Source of the DNA: Chlorogloeopsis sp038404745
GTDB taxonomy: Bacteria; Cyanobacteriota; Cyanobacteriia; Cyanobacteriales; Nostocaceae
Assembly: GCF_038404745.2 (NCBI RefSeq)
Contig: NZ_JAYKTT020000081.1
Location: 248,001-312,000, forward strand
Length of the DNA: 64,000 nt
Direction: 5' to 3'
In this document: positions 27,633 through 37,828 of the stretch, one piece after another
Numbering within the stretch: position 1 is the stretch's first letter
Layout: every line of letters begins with the position of its first letter
The notes under the pieces: generated by a model
Databases searched by the model: none
What the model was told of the DNA's origin: nothing
Seen by the model: the letters and a program-made list of their open reading frames with translations, nothing else
Made by a program: the position numbers and the translations under genes

Positions 27633-29315
27633 ACTGCCAGTGGCAATTTTAAAACCTTCGGCGATCGGGCCTAATGCTAAAACAGGGAAGAAAGTTAGTA
27701 CTCCTAAAATCAGAATGACTCCAGCTGTAATACTGGTAAATAGGAGAGTATCAGTTTTGAGAGTGGCTGGAGTTTCTGGAACTGTTTGTTTGTTAGCCAT
27801 GCTATCAGCTAATAGCAAGATGGCAATAATGGGAACGTAACGTCCTAGCAGTAAGCTGGGGATTGTACTTAAGTTCCACCAGAGGGTGTTATCTACTAAA
27901 CCCTCAAAGCCAGAGCCATTGTTGGCACTGGCTGAAGTATATTCATAAACTACTTGAGAAATGCTGTGAAAGGTAGGATTAGTAATTCCAGCGATCGCTT
28001 CTGGAAGATAAAGAGTAATGGCACTGGGAATTAAAACTGCGATTGGATGAATCAATAGCACAACACTGGCGAGAACTATTTCTCGCTTCTCAATTTTCCG
28101 CCCCATAAACTCTGGAGTACGTCCCACCATCAAACCAGTTAAAAATACAGTCAGAATTACATAAATTAATAGGTATGCGGTTCCTGTTCCTTGCCCACCC
28201 CAGATGATCTGCAAAAACATACTTAATAAGGTAGAAAAACCTCCTGTCGGCATCAGGGAATCGTGCATACCGTTGACAGCGCCAGTCATAGTGCTAGTAG
28301 TCATGACTGCCCAAAACGCAGTTAGTACAGAGCCAAAGCGGACTTCTTTACCCTCTAAATTTGGCTGTTCAATACCTAAAGCACTATTAATGAGAAGATT
28401 GCCTTGATATTCTCCGTTTGCTGTAATGCCTACTAAAACCACAAAAATTACAAATACCATCCAGAACAACAGCCATGCTTGTTTTGTATTTTTGGCAAAA
28501 ATACCGTAGGTGTGAATCAATGCCACTGGAATCGAAATCATGGCGAGCATTTCGAGCAAATTAGAAGCACCATTGGGATTTTCAAAGGGGTGGGCAGAGT
28601 TAGTTGCAAAAAAGCCACCGCCGTTTTCGCCCAATTGCTTAATTATTTCAAAAGAAGCTACTGGCCCTCTGGGAATATACTGTGTATATCCTTCGATTGT
28701 TGTGACAACTCCAGTACCTAGAAATGTTTGTGGTACACCTAAGATAATTAAGGCGATCGCCCCAATTATAGAGATAGGTAGCAAGATTCGTGTAATGGCA
28801 CGGGTAAGATCTACGTAAAAGTTTCCCAGCGCCCTACCTGTCAAACCACGAAGAAAGGCGATACCTACTGCCAAGCCTGTCGCCGCTGAGGTGAACATCA
28901 AAAAACCTAAAGCTGCTGTTTGGCTGAAATAACTGAGAGTTGTTTCGGGAACGTAGTGTTGTTGATCAGTATTCGTGAGAAATGAAATTGTTGTGTGTAG
29001 TGCTAAATCCCAACTGAGGGCATTAAAGTTATTAGGATTGAGAGGCAGAATTCCCTGAAACTCAAAAATCAAGTAGACAGCACCGCCCATAATTAGATTG
29101 CTGAAAAGAACAGCTCGCGCATACTGCCAACCTGTCATTTCTTGCTTGCCACGTACACCTGATACTACGTAGATCATTCGCTCAATCGGATTCATGATTG
29201 GATCGAGCAAGGTTCTTTCACCTAAGAAAATACGCGCTATGTATCTACCGAAAAACGGAGCGATCGCTATTAAAATACAAAGCGTTAAACCAATTTGCAA
29301 AAAGCCTTGTCCCAT
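27630..29315 (-). CDS. kdpA: Potassium-transporting ATPase subunit A
   Basis: 561 residues with about ten membrane segments. Seen: K+-selectivity regions including SFLTNTDQQHY, GENGGGFFATNSAHPFENP and SMTGAVNGMHDS. Known: KdpA is the K+ channel-like subunit of the Kdp pump, related to Trk/Ktr proteins. It is first in the kdpA-B-F-C-D operon. Its promoter should lie in the long AT-rich region upstream (29316-30585), but I could not pick out a specific K+-responsive site. Confidence 0.97.
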   Translation of the reverse strand: MGQGFLQIGLTLCILIAIAPFFGRYIARIFLGERTLLDPIMNPIERMIYVVSGVRGKQEMTGWQYARAVLFSNLIMGGAVYLIFEFQGILPLNPNNFNALSWDLALHTTISFLTNTDQQHYVPETTLSYFSQTAALGFLMFTSAATGLAVGIAFLRGLTGRALGNFYVDLTRAITRILLPISIIGAIALIILGVPQTFLGTGVVTTIEGYTQYIPRGPVASFEIIKQLGENGGGFFATNSAHPFENPNGASNLLEMLAMISIPVALIHTYGIFAKNTKQAWLLFWMVFVIFVVLVGITANGEYQGNLLINSALGIEQPNLEGKEVRFGSVLTAFWAVMTTSTMTGAVNGMHDSLMPTGGFSTLLSMFLQIIWGGQGTGTAYLLIYVILTVFLTGLMVGRTPEFMGRKIEKREIVLASVVLLIHPIAVLIPSAITLYLPEAIAGITNPTFHSISQVVYEYTSASANNGSGFEGLVDNTLWWNLSTIPSLLLGRYVPIIAILLLADSMANKQTVPETPATLKTDTLLFTSITAGVILILGVLTFFPVLALGPIAEGFKIATGS

Positions 29316-30585
29316 GAATTTTAGCTGAATTATAGATTTTTCTTTTATTTAGCTTAATTGCTAAAATTTGACTGCTCTAGAAATAAAAGACTATTTCTAA
29401 GTAGGTTAATCTTCTGCAACTTGACAATATTTCGTCTTGCTTCATTTTCTCAATCTGAACTCTTTATTTTTTTTGTATAAATTCCAGATAGTTATAGTCA
29501 GTAAGTAGGTTATAAATAAAAGCAAAGTGCATCAATAAATATCAAACTAGCTGGAGCTATTACTATTGAACTATAACAATTATTCTATTTGAACCTATCT
29601 ACTTAAAACTTTCTAACGAATGTAATTCTATTTATCTTTCATTCATTTCTCCTGAATTTTAGAATCATAATTTTTACTTGCAATTTATATATTGTTTATA
29701 CTTAACTAGTATCAGAATCTCTCCTTACAGATTATCCTACCAAAAGCACTAAAATGTAAGTATAGCTTTATACATAAGTCAAGATACAAATTGTTCAGTA
29801 GATACATTTTAAATTCATCGAAACTATGAGATTTGGATAGTTGAGAAGTTAGGCTTTTAATTAGGAATTAGTAGCTGCTCAAAAGTGAAAGAAGTGTAGA
29901 CAAGATTATATTGCATCTATAAGATTTTTTGAATAATTCAAGTTATGTTTTTTGCCAATCATGTAAGTTAGTCAATCAAACAAGGGAATTGTCATTACTT
30001 TTTAGATAGATGCGCAGATTATCAAAACTTATTAACTTTTAAAAACCCATCAATATGTTTTACATTAAATCTCTGCTAATTTCATTCAGCTTGAGTGATA
30101 AATTTATCTAAATTATTTATTTTTTGTATCTATATATGATTCAATCCATCAGCTGTAAGTAAAATATATCAGAAAACATCTAGCTAATCTATTTGTAGAT
30201 AAGTACCTAAACAAAATTAATTACACATTTTTTTGTTGTTCCTCCAAACTTCTGAGCCTCGCTCCGCGTAGACGCCCGGTAGACGCAGAGCGGCTTCTCG
30301 TAGAGTGGAGCTAACGCAACGCCTGACGGCGAACGCGTCTACAGAGTTCTCTCCGTTCCCTGTTAAGAGTTCCCTTGACTCCACCCATAACTTTAATTTT
30401 GCCTAATCACTTATGTTAGTCAAACTAAGATTATGAATACCTCAAATTATTCATTTAATAGTATTGATGAAATTAGTTCTACATAGATGAAATAGATAAA
30501 AATTTTCCAAACATCAGTACAAATTAATTTTGATAAAAGAAAAAGCGCTTGCTAATTAATAGCTTTTCTCTTTACTGTAGTTATA
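29316..30585. other. Long AT-rich intergenic region upstream of kdpA
   Basis: 1.27 kb without a convincing gene. It is strongly AT-rich and should carry the kdp promoter. A hairpin-type dispersed repeat lies at 30258-30342. The far end runs into a histidine-kinase remnant at 30586. Confidence 0.5.
30258..30342. repeat. Hairpin-type dispersed repeat
   Basis: Contains GTAGACGC words and the 33-bp block at 30310-30342 shared with 25224-25256 (one mismatch). It stands out from the AT-rich surroundings by its G/C content. Confidence 0.7.
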
Positions 30586-30948
30586 GCGCTGGAATACTTA
30601 ACATCGCCAGAGTATGTGCTCGACTATTTGTACACTGGCACAAGTTTGTTAGCATATTTCCAATTGAATCGTACTGCTGTCTTGGCTGTGACACTAGCAG
30701 CTTGTGATGTTGATACCTGGAACAGAACCGATTAATATGCCTACGATCGCCAATCGTTCAATGCGGTATCGGTATTAGTGGTAACGGAGTGGTTAAGCAA
30801 TTGCCATCACCTCCAGAAAGAAACTATAGTTTATACGCAAGCACAGCTATACTGTCACAAACAACTGACGCAGATGCAGGAAGATTTTGTTTCGACACTC
30901 ACCCACGACTTAAAAACACCTCTATTAGGAGCTTTGATAATTAGCTAA
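30586..30948 (+). pseudogene. Decayed histidine kinase fragment
   Basis: Three stretches in two frames give one kinase-like order. The first is ALEYLTSPEYVLDYLYTG (stop at 30733). A +1 frame follows with PGTEPINMPTIANR. The first frame then resumes with KQLTQMQEDFVSTLTHDLKTPLLGA, stopping at 30946-30948. The last is a clear dimerisation/H-box with the phosphoacceptor His in THDLKTP. The ATPase domain is missing, so it cannot work. The N-terminal part looks like the sensor region of a cyanobacterial membrane kinase family. Confidence 0.75.
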
Positions 30949-30958
30949 TGAAAATTGC

Positions 30959-32260
30959 TTAGGTGCTAGCTGTGAGCTTTTTGTTTGATTCTTTCACTTT
31001 CGCTATCCAGTCTTTGTAGTAATTCAACACCTGAGAATAGGAATTTGTGTCTTCAGAAATCACCTCAAACAACGAAGGCAGGAAGTGTTTTGGAAACAAG
31101 CGGTGTAAAACTTTAGCAATCCTCTGCCGCAATACAAACTCAATAAACAATCTTTTAGATAATGGAAAAGCATAATCGCTCATTTCCACTAAGGCGTGAA
31201 CATCAGGAAATCTACGTACACTAAATTGTTCAACAGCCTCAGCCAAACTGTCAGAATTCTCATCTAAAATTTGGTCAAAAATAACAACGTCTTCCAAGGC
31301 AGCATTGCAGCCTTGTCCGAGAGAAGGCGATACTGCGTGAGCTGCATCTCCTATCAACAGCGTACTATCACCTTGGTGAAAACGGTTACAGCGAATTGTT
31401 AAAATCCTAGATACAGTTCTGGTGACAAAAGCTTCTGCTTCTGATGTTGGCATCAGATAACCAACCTCAGGGAAATTTTGATGAAAAAATTTGAGTACCT
31501 CTTGGGCATTAGAAAGACTTACTACCTGATTTTGCTTGTAAGGAAAGGTGACTACACCACTTATCGTTTCATCTGGTTGATAAAGCAATAGTACTGATGT
31601 AGTGTCATCTAGCCTCCAAGAGTGGATTTTACCGGGTTGTAAGTTTATTTCTGAGTTGTTGCCAGAAGGAAGAAAAATCGATTTGTAGGCAGAGGGAACG
31701 TATTTCTGCTGGCACTCAAAGTTTTCTATAGATAAAAAACTTTCTCGAACCGCAGAACGCGCTCCATCGGCACCGACTAACAAGTCATAATCAACGGTGA
31801 AATCTACTTTGGTTTCTGTGTTTTGAAACTTCACCTGTTTTTCAGCGAAATCAACCTGAGTGCATTCACAATTGAAGTGAATGTTAAGCCTGCTGTCGTC
31901 ATACTTTTGGGTTAAATTTTCTAGTAAGGCGATCGCTAACCTAGTGCGATCAAGACTCACTAAAGGTTTTTGTCTGGCTATTAAGCTTGTCTTACCGTTT
32001 TTTTGATGAATGATTGTTCCGGTAACTTCTAGGCTGATGGCTTTTACTGCTTCCTCTAGCCCTTCTATTTTACGTAAAGCCTTTATACCTCTTTGGCTCA
32101 AAGTAATGGGGAAGGTTCTAGATTTGGAGAAAGGTATAACTCGTGGATCGCTGCGACGTTCATAAATATCTACTTGGTAATTCTCTCCACGACGTAGCAA
32201 GTAGTGAGCAAGCAGAACTCCACTAGGCCCTGCACCAATAATAATAACTTTCTTGGCCAT
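30959..32260 (-). CDS. FAD-dependent monooxygenase (kynurenine 3-monooxygenase-like)
   Basis: 433 residues from the ATG at 32260; a longer form (448) would start at a GTG at 32305 overlapping the priA stop. The shorter start puts the FAD loop VIIIGAGPSGVLLAHYL right at the N-terminus, as expected. Seen also: DLLVGADGARSAVR (DG motif) and LLIGDAAHAVSPSLGQGCNAALEDV (second FAD motif), with a C-terminal helical part like kynurenine monooxygenase. Known: class A flavin hydroxylases act on aromatic substrates. The substrate is unknown. The gene follows priA closely. Confidence 0.88.
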   Translation of the reverse strand: MAKKVIIIGAGPSGVLLAHYLLRRGENYQVDIYERRSDPRVIPFSKSRTFPITLSQRGIKALRKIEGLEEAVKAISLEVTGTIIHQKNGKTSLIARQKPLVSLDRTRLAIALLENLTQKYDDSRLNIHFNCECTQVDFAEKQVKFQNTETKVDFTVDYDLLVGADGARSAVRESFLSIENFECQQKYVPSAYKSIFLPSGNNSEINLQPGKIHSWRLDDTTSVLLLYQPDETISGVVTFPYKQNQVVSLSNAQEVLKFFHQNFPEVGYLMPTSEAEAFVTRTVSRILTIRCNRFHQGDSTLLIGDAAHAVSPSLGQGCNAALEDVVIFDQILDENSDSLAEAVEQFSVRRFPDVHALVEMSDYAFPLSKRLFIEFVLRQRIAKVLHRLFPKHFLPSLFEVISEDTNSYSQVLNYYKDWIAKVKESNKKLTAST

Positions 32261-32301
32261 AACTTTCACCCACAAGCACTTTTGGGTAGCCAATTGAATT
32301 A

Positions 32302-34911
32302 TCACATCATATTTAAGGGATCAACATCTATTGTTAAACTTACAGATGCCGGACAAAGTTTACGCACTTCCTCCCAATCTGGCAATTGTGGCAGCGCATC
32401 AGGGGTAAACTTCAACAGTATTTGCCAACGATAACGATTTGCTACCCGTAATATATTAGCTGGTGCTGGCCCCATGATGTCTAAACCTTCTTGTTGCGGC
32501 AAAGCAGTTACTATCAATTGGGCAGTGTTCTGCACTTCTGTGGGATCATTGCTACTTAAGCGCAATAGTATCAACCTGCCATAGGGAGGATAATTCAGTG
32601 CCTGGCGTTGTTCTAATTCAGCATGAATAAAGGACGGATAATCATGATTTCGCACCGCCTCAATCACCGGATGCTCTGGGGTGTAAGTTTGCACGATCAC
32701 TCTACCTGAATCTTCACCTCTGCCAGCACGCCCAGCTACCTGAGTTAAGGTTTGAAACGCTCGTTCACTGGCACGATAATCAGATAAATGTAAAAGTCCA
32801 TCAGCGGCGACAACTCCCACCAATGTTACCTGTGGTAGATCCAATCCTTTGGTGAGCATTTGCGTACCTACTAATAAATCTGCTTCACCACTAGCAAATC
32901 TGGTAAGTAACGTTCGATGCGCTCCCTTAGTGCGGGTAGTATCGCTATCAAAACGGATCAAACGCAGTTCGGGAAATTGTCTTGCTAATTCCTGGGCGAC
33001 TCGTTGCGTACCACTACCAAAGAATTTAAGGTAAGGGGAACCGCATTCAGGACACTGACGCGGATGCGATCGCCCATAATTACAGTAATGACAGCGCAAA
33101 ATTTGTGGCGCTCCTTCCTCGGTGTGATGATATGACAAAGAGACATCACAGTGGGGACACTCCAGCACATATCCACAGCTACGGCAAGATACAAATGTAC
33201 TATGTCCACGTCGATGGATAAATAAAATTCCCTGCTGATGCCGTTGTTTGAGTTGTTGTAAGGCTTCTTGTAGGGATTTGCTAAATATGGAGCGATTACC
33301 CTGATGGAATTCTTGCCGCATATCTACTACTTCTACAGGCGGCAAAGGGCGAGAGTTGATGCGTTCGGGGAGGGAGAGGTAGTAGGAGGACAAGGGGAGG
33401 GGGGTAGGGGGAGAGGGGGGGAATGTTTTTGATAGCTTCTCCGCGTCTGCCAGTCTCCGCGTCTTTGCGTCTTCACTAGTCCTCACGCTGATCCAACTTT
33501 CCAATGAGGGTGTTGCTGAACCCAAAACTAAGGGGCAATTTTCTAATTGGGCGCGCCACTGAGCAACATTACGGGCGTTGTAGGTGGGGATGGGGGAGTC
33601 TTGTTTAAAGCTGCTGTCGTGTTCTTCGTCTAAGATAATTAAACCCAAATTGGGCAGAGGAGCGAAAATTGCACTGCGCGTACCAATAACTACTTGGGGT
33701 TCTCCTGTCAGCATTTGTCGCCAAGTGTCGTAACGTTCTCCGTCGGAGAGGGCGCTGTGATAGACGCTGATTTTGTTGCCAAATCTAGCTCGGAAACGAT
33801 CAGTTAGCTGGGGTGTGAGTCCAATTTCTGGTACTAAAACAAGGGCGGATTTGCCTTGGGTTAATAAAGGAGCGATCGCTTGCAAATAAACTTCTGTCTT
33901 TCCGGAGCCAGTCACCCCATGCAGCAGTACAGTTCCATAGCCTTCCACTCCTCTGATGGTAGATAATGCCTGAGACTGAGCAGGATTTAAAGATTTGGGT
34001 TGATCTGCTGTGACTGTAAAAGCGGTTTCGCTTCGTAATATTTCCCTTTCTGCAATCACAATACAGCCCTTCTCCTCTAGCTTCTTCAAAGTAGGGGTAG
34101 TTGTATTGCAAATTTGTAGAAACTCTGAAAGCCACAACTCACCTCCGTGCCGCTTCAAGACTTCTAAAATTTCTCTTTGACGCTTGTTGAGGTCAATAGG
34201 CGGTACACTAACAGTCAAGGTGACTACTGGTTTCGTCTGAGGTCGAGAGTATCTAGGCATTTGTACATAAGTTTCTACCCATCCGCGTTGGAGTAGTTGT
34301 TTTTTTGCCTGATAAAATCCTTTTACCTGACGTTTGAGGAATTTGAAGCTATAGTCCCCATCAACTTGGGATTGAAGAATTTTGAGGATTTCACGGGCTG
34401 CCAAACTGACAAATTCATTTGCACCATTGGGAATATTTTCTGGTTTGAGGCGAAGACGAGCCTGCGATCGCCCTAGCAATCCTGGTGGTAAAGCAGTGCG
34501 TATGACTTGAATTAGGGGGGTGTAATAGTACTGTGACACCCTTTCTAGTAACTGCCAATACGTTTCTCTAAAAAATTTTGGGTGGATAACATCTTCCACA
34601 TCTCTAATTTCTGCGGCTATAAGGTGAGCAGGAGGTTGAGCCAGTAAACGAACAGCTATCCCTCCTACCTGTTGCCATTTAAATGGCACACTTAAAATAT
34701 CCCCTGGTTTTACTTCTAAACCTACTGGTAATCGATAGGTATATAGTTTTTCTTCTTTGTGTCCTTCCTCTAGTTGTGTTGCGGCTTCTTTTCCAATTCC
34801 CGGACAGTCTACCAGAACTTGAACCCACCGATTTTCATTTCTGCTTGAGTTGTAGGAGCTACCTGGTTCAGCAACAGCTAAAGGAGTCAAACTTACATCA
34901 TTAATATACAT
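32302..34911 (-). CDS. priA: Primosomal protein N' (helicase PriA), with low-complexity insertion
   Basis: 869 residues, longer than most (about 730-830). Seen: Walker A GVTGSGKTEVY (about 335), DEEH box LDEEHDSS, eight Cys of the zinc-binding region (CRSCGYVLECPHC ... CHYCNYG ... CPECGSPY), and the helicase C-motifs TQMLTKGLD and QVAGRAGR. Known: PriA restarts collapsed replication forks by reloading the replicative helicase. Residues about 477-515, between SATPSLESW and LPERINSRPLPPVEVVDMR, are low-complexity (Pro/Ser/Leu) and come from purine/pyrimidine repeat DNA. Function is probably kept. Confidence 0.95.
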   Translation of the reverse strand: MYINDVSLTPLAVAEPGSSYNSSRNENRWVQVLVDCPGIGKEAATQLEEGHKEEKLYTYRLPVGLEVKPGDILSVPFKWQQVGGIAVRLLAQPPAHLIAAEIRDVEDVIHPKFFRETYWQLLERVSQYYYTPLIQVIRTALPPGLLGRSQARLRLKPENIPNGANEFVSLAAREILKILQSQVDGDYSFKFLKRQVKGFYQAKKQLLQRGWVETYVQMPRYSRPQTKPVVTLTVSVPPIDLNKRQREILEVLKRHGGELWLSEFLQICNTTTPTLKKLEEKGCIVIAEREILRSETAFTVTADQPKSLNPAQSQALSTIRGVEGYGTVLLHGVTGSGKTEVYLQAIAPLLTQGKSALVLVPEIGLTPQLTDRFRARFGNKISVYHSALSDGERYDTWRQMLTGEPQVVIGTRSAIFAPLPNLGLIILDEEHDSSFKQDSPIPTYNARNVAQWRAQLENCPLVLGSATPSLESWISVRTSEDAKTRRLADAEKLSKTFPPSPPTPLPLSSYYLSLPERINSRPLPPVEVVDMRQEFHQGNRSIFSKSLQEALQQLKQRHQQGILFIHRRGHSTFVSCRSCGYVLECPHCDVSLSYHHTEEGAPQILRCHYCNYGRSHPRQCPECGSPYLKFFGSGTQRVAQELARQFPELRLIRFDSDTTRTKGAHRTLLTRFASGEADLLVGTQMLTKGLDLPQVTLVGVVAADGLLHLSDYRASERAFQTLTQVAGRAGRGEDSGRVIVQTYTPEHPVIEAVRNHDYPSFIHAELEQRQALNYPPYGRLILLRLSSNDPTEVQNTAQLIVTALPQQEGLDIMGPAPANILRVANRYRWQILLKFTPDALPQLPDWEEVRKLCPASVSLTIDVDPLNMM

Positions 34912-35759
34912 AGTTCCTCAATATATTTATAGATAAATATTTTCCTCTGCTAGTTGCTGAAATCTAACCTTGCTCATTCAACTATAACCGCCTGTCTTGC
35001 CCTACTAAAAATGTAGTTCGCAATACTGTCACCAGACATAATACTTGATAAGTTTCCTCTTATGTAATTCCAACACCGGAATCAAGATTATCTATGTGAG
35101 GTAATGCATCTTTAAATTTAGACTCGATACAACTAATCAATCTGCCGTTTTGCGTAAGTTTTCTCTGCATACTAACTAGGTAATAGAGCTTTTCTCCCTA
35201 TTGATAGATATTAATTACTGTCAGTATATGAGATCCTTTTTACCAGGCAATAGGTTGCTACACGTTGTGCTGTCAAGTTTATATCATTGATTGTAAATTT
35301 TTAAGTTATGTATAACTTAATCAGCGTTTTGCTGATTAGTTTCGAGGATTGCAATGCATAGAAACTATAAAGTTGTTAAATATATGTGAAGATTTAAGAA
35401 ATTGGCAAATTTTAAGGAAAAGTTTTATATTTGTTAAGTTTAAGCAATTTTATTTGAGGGGGTTTGACATATTTTGTAATTAAAAAAAAGATGAAAAATA
35501 TATGGATTGCCGAACTAAATCATGAAAGTTGGAATAGTAAGAGTATCGTGTTTGTGAGGAAGTGTATCCAGGTGTAACCAACTGTTAAAGTCGCCAGCAG
35601 TATCGAAAACTCATCATCTCTGGTGAACTTTAGCCATGATATATGAAAATTTAAGTTCGGGATCAATTCTGAATTAGCAGAAAAAAGTTTTGCTAAGAGA
35701 CAGGTGCATTTGTCACATATAAAAACTAGAAAGTATCTTAGAGCAGCTGTCACTAACTT
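34912..35759. other. Divergent intergenic between priA and the sigma factor gene
   Basis: 848 bp, AT-rich. A TTGACA at 35464-35469 could be a -35 box for the sigma gene, but no good -10 lies at the right distance. An antisense frame at 35520-35780 has no homology and was not called. Confidence 0.45.
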
Positions 35760-36938
35760 ATGTACCAAACCAAGCAACAATCCCTGAAGGAAGCTATGAA
35801 TATTGCTGAATTGGGAACAATGACAATGATAGAAAATGCTGCTGATAATGAAGAACCAACTCTTGATAATTTAGAAGCAGTGGCAGATGAAGAATCCCCT
35901 ATTATCGAAAACTTAGAAAATCTGGAAATAGATGATCGCGTTGGGGATGAGATGGCGGCAGCACGTCCTTCGGGATATAACAAAACCGAGTACGACGACG
36001 CTGTAGGCGCTTTCTTTAAAGAGATGGCGCGTTATCCATTACTCAAACCTGATGAAGAAGTTGAACTAGCGCGGCGAGTGCGATTTCTAGAAGAAGTAAA
36101 CGAACTATATACTTCCTTAGAAAAAAAACTGGGACAGCAGCCTACCAAGGAAAATATAGCAACACATTTAGAGATAACAGAAAAGCAGTTAGAACATCGT
36201 TTGTATCAAGGGCGAGTAGCGAAACGGAAAATGATTCGTTCTAACTTACGCCTTGTTGTATCAATTGCCAAACGATATTTAAATCGGGGAGTGCCTTTTT
36301 TGGATTTAATTCAGGAAGGAGCAATGGGTTTGAATCGTGCTACTGAAAAATTTGATCCAGATAAAGGATATAAGTTTTCTACGTATGCTTATTGGTGGAT
36401 CAGACAAGCAATCACGAGGGCGATCGCTAACGATGCGCGAACCATTCGCTTGCCGATTCACATAGTTGAAAAACTTAATAAATTGAAAAAAGCTCAACGA
36501 GAGCTTAAACAAAGATTAGGGCGGAATCCCAGTGAAGCAGAAATGGCTGAAGCATTGGAAATTCCGGCGCAACAATTACGCCAATTGCAGCAACTACGTC
36601 GTCAAGCACTTTCCCTCAACCACCGTGTTGGTAAAGAAGAAGATACGGAATTGATGGATTTGCTAGAAGACGAAGATAACCAATCTCCAGAAGCAAAAAT
36701 GAACGAAAGTATGATGCGACAGGAGATTTGGGAAGTATTAGGTGACGTACTAACCCCACGGGAGAAAGACGTGATTTCGCTGCGATATGGGTTAACAACC
36801 AGCGAACCCTGCACATTGGAAGAGGTTGGCAATATGTTTAATCTGTCTCGCGAGCGTGTACGCCAGATTCAAAGTAAAGCGATGCGGAAACTGCGCCGCC
36901 CTCACATAGCCAAACGCTTGAAGGGTTGGTTAGTGTAA
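35760..36938 (+). CDS. RNA polymerase sigma factor, RpoD/SigA family (group 2, SigC-like)
   Basis: 392 residues. Seen: an acidic N-terminal part (about 1-65), region 1.2 (YDDAVGAFFKEMARYPLL), region 2 with IRSNLRLVVSIAKRYLNRG and GYKFSTYAYWWIRQAITRA, region 3, and region 4 with TLEEVGNMFNLSRERVRQIQSKAMRKLR. It lacks the long region 1.1 of the principal sigma, so it is a group 2 factor. Known: these cyanobacterial sigma factors serve stress and stationary-phase genes; the N-terminal shape suggests SigC, but this needs alignment. A heptamer repeat follows the stop. Confidence 0.9.
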   Translation: MYQTKQQSLKEAMNIAELGTMTMIENAADNEEPTLDNLEAVADEESPIIENLENLEIDDRVGDEMAAARPSGYNKTEYDDAVGAFFKEMARYPLLKPDEEVELARRVRFLEEVNELYTSLEKKLGQQPTKENIATHLEITEKQLEHRLYQGRVAKRKMIRSNLRLVVSIAKRYLNRGVPFLDLIQEGAMGLNRATEKFDPDKGYKFSTYAYWWIRQAITRAIANDARTIRLPIHIVEKLNKLKKAQRELKQRLGRNPSEAEMAEALEIPAQQLRQLQQLRRQALSLNHRVGKEEDTELMDLLEDEDNQSPEAKMNESMMRQEIWEVLGDVLTPREKDVISLRYGLTTSEPCTLEEVGNMFNLSRERVRQIQSKAMRKLRRPHIAKRLKGWLV

Positions 36939-36940
36939 TT

Positions 36941-36968
36941 AGTCATTTGTCATTTGTCATTTGTTATT
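36941..36968. repeat. Heptamer tract after the sigma factor gene
   Basis: AGTCATT, TGTCATT, TGTCATT and TGTTATT: four tandem 7-mers beginning 2 bp after the sigma factor stop. Confidence 0.8.
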
Positions 36969-37046
36969 TTTCAAGGGTTAAAAATCTTGAAATATTGACT
37001 ACGAATCATGAACTATGGGCTAATAACTAATGACTCTTGACCAAGG

Positions 37047-37550
37047 ATGAAATTATTAATGATATTGCATAGCAATTTAGCATTGCGTTTTGCTGAACCA
37101 GAAGACTGCAACACCTTATTTGAATTAATTAAAGCCCTAGCAGAATACGAAAAGTTATCTGATGCTGTTACTGGGAGCCCTTTAGCACTTAAGGAACACT
37201 TATTTGGTTCAGCAAAATACGTTGAAGCAATATTAGCAGAATATACAGGGCAAGCGATTGGGTTTGCTCTGTTTTTTCATAATTATTCAACTTTTTTGAC
37301 GAAACCAGGAATATATTTGGAAGATATTTTCGTTCTTCCAGAGTACCGCCGCCAAGGCGTTGGCAAAGCTCTTTTAACTAAAGTTGCTCAAGTTGCTGTA
37401 GAGAGAAATTGTGGAAGGTTAGAGTGGAGTGTTCTAGATTGGAACGAGCCAGCTATTAAATTTTATCGCCGCATGGGAGCAGGGATTTTGGATGAGTGGC
37501 GGATTTGCCGCGTCACAGGAGAGGCGCTTGCTGAGTTAGGGAATGGGTAA
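37047..37550 (+). CDS. GNAT acetyltransferase, diamine acetyltransferase-like
   Basis: 167 residues; an alternative ATG at 37059 is possible. Seen: IYLEDIFVLPEYRRQGVGKALL (acetyl-CoA loop, about 91-112), RLEWSVLDWNEPAIKFYRRMGA at the end of the fold, and the N-terminal LRFAEPEDCNTLFELIKALAEYEKL typical of spermidine/diamine acetyltransferases. Known: this subgroup acetylates polyamines or small amines with acetyl-CoA. The substrate is inferred only. Downstream DNA is repeat-rich. Confidence 0.88.
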   Translation: MKLLMILHSNLALRFAEPEDCNTLFELIKALAEYEKLSDAVTGSPLALKEHLFGSAKYVEAILAEYTGQAIGFALFFHNYSTFLTKPGIYLEDIFVLPEYRRQGVGKALLTKVAQVAVERNCGRLEWSVLDWNEPAIKFYRRMGAGILDEWRICRVTGEALAELGNG

Positions 37551-37585
37551 GAGGGAGAGGGGGAGAGTGGGAGAGGGGGAGCGAC

Positions 37586-37631
37586 TGCCGGGCTGGTTTT
37601 GTTGATAATTTTCTTCTAAACCCGCCCCTAC
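37586..37631. repeat. Dispersed palindromic repeat, shortened copy E
   Basis: TGCCGGGCTGGTTTTGTTG...TAAACCCGCCCCTAC is in the opposite orientation to copies C and D and lacks the central part. It shares both ends and the GTTGATAAT segment with them. Confidence 0.6.
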
Positions 37632-37828
37632 TAACCACTAACCACTGACAAATGACTAACTTTGACAACTTGTCTTTTGACGAGAAAAGATTGTGAACCT
37701 AAAAATTAAGGATGGTATTGCACCAAATACGCCTTAATCTCTCTAAATAGTTTAAATATCTTCTATGTAAATCCACCCCCTACTACAAAAAATTACTTTT
37801 CTTATTTATACCAATCTCATTAATTTTT

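Noticed and set aside
35520..35780. 86-residue minus-strand ORF upstream of the sigma factor gene
   Set aside because: It overlaps the sigma gene start in antisense, has no ribosome binding site or homology, and its hydrophobic look comes from AT-rich DNA.
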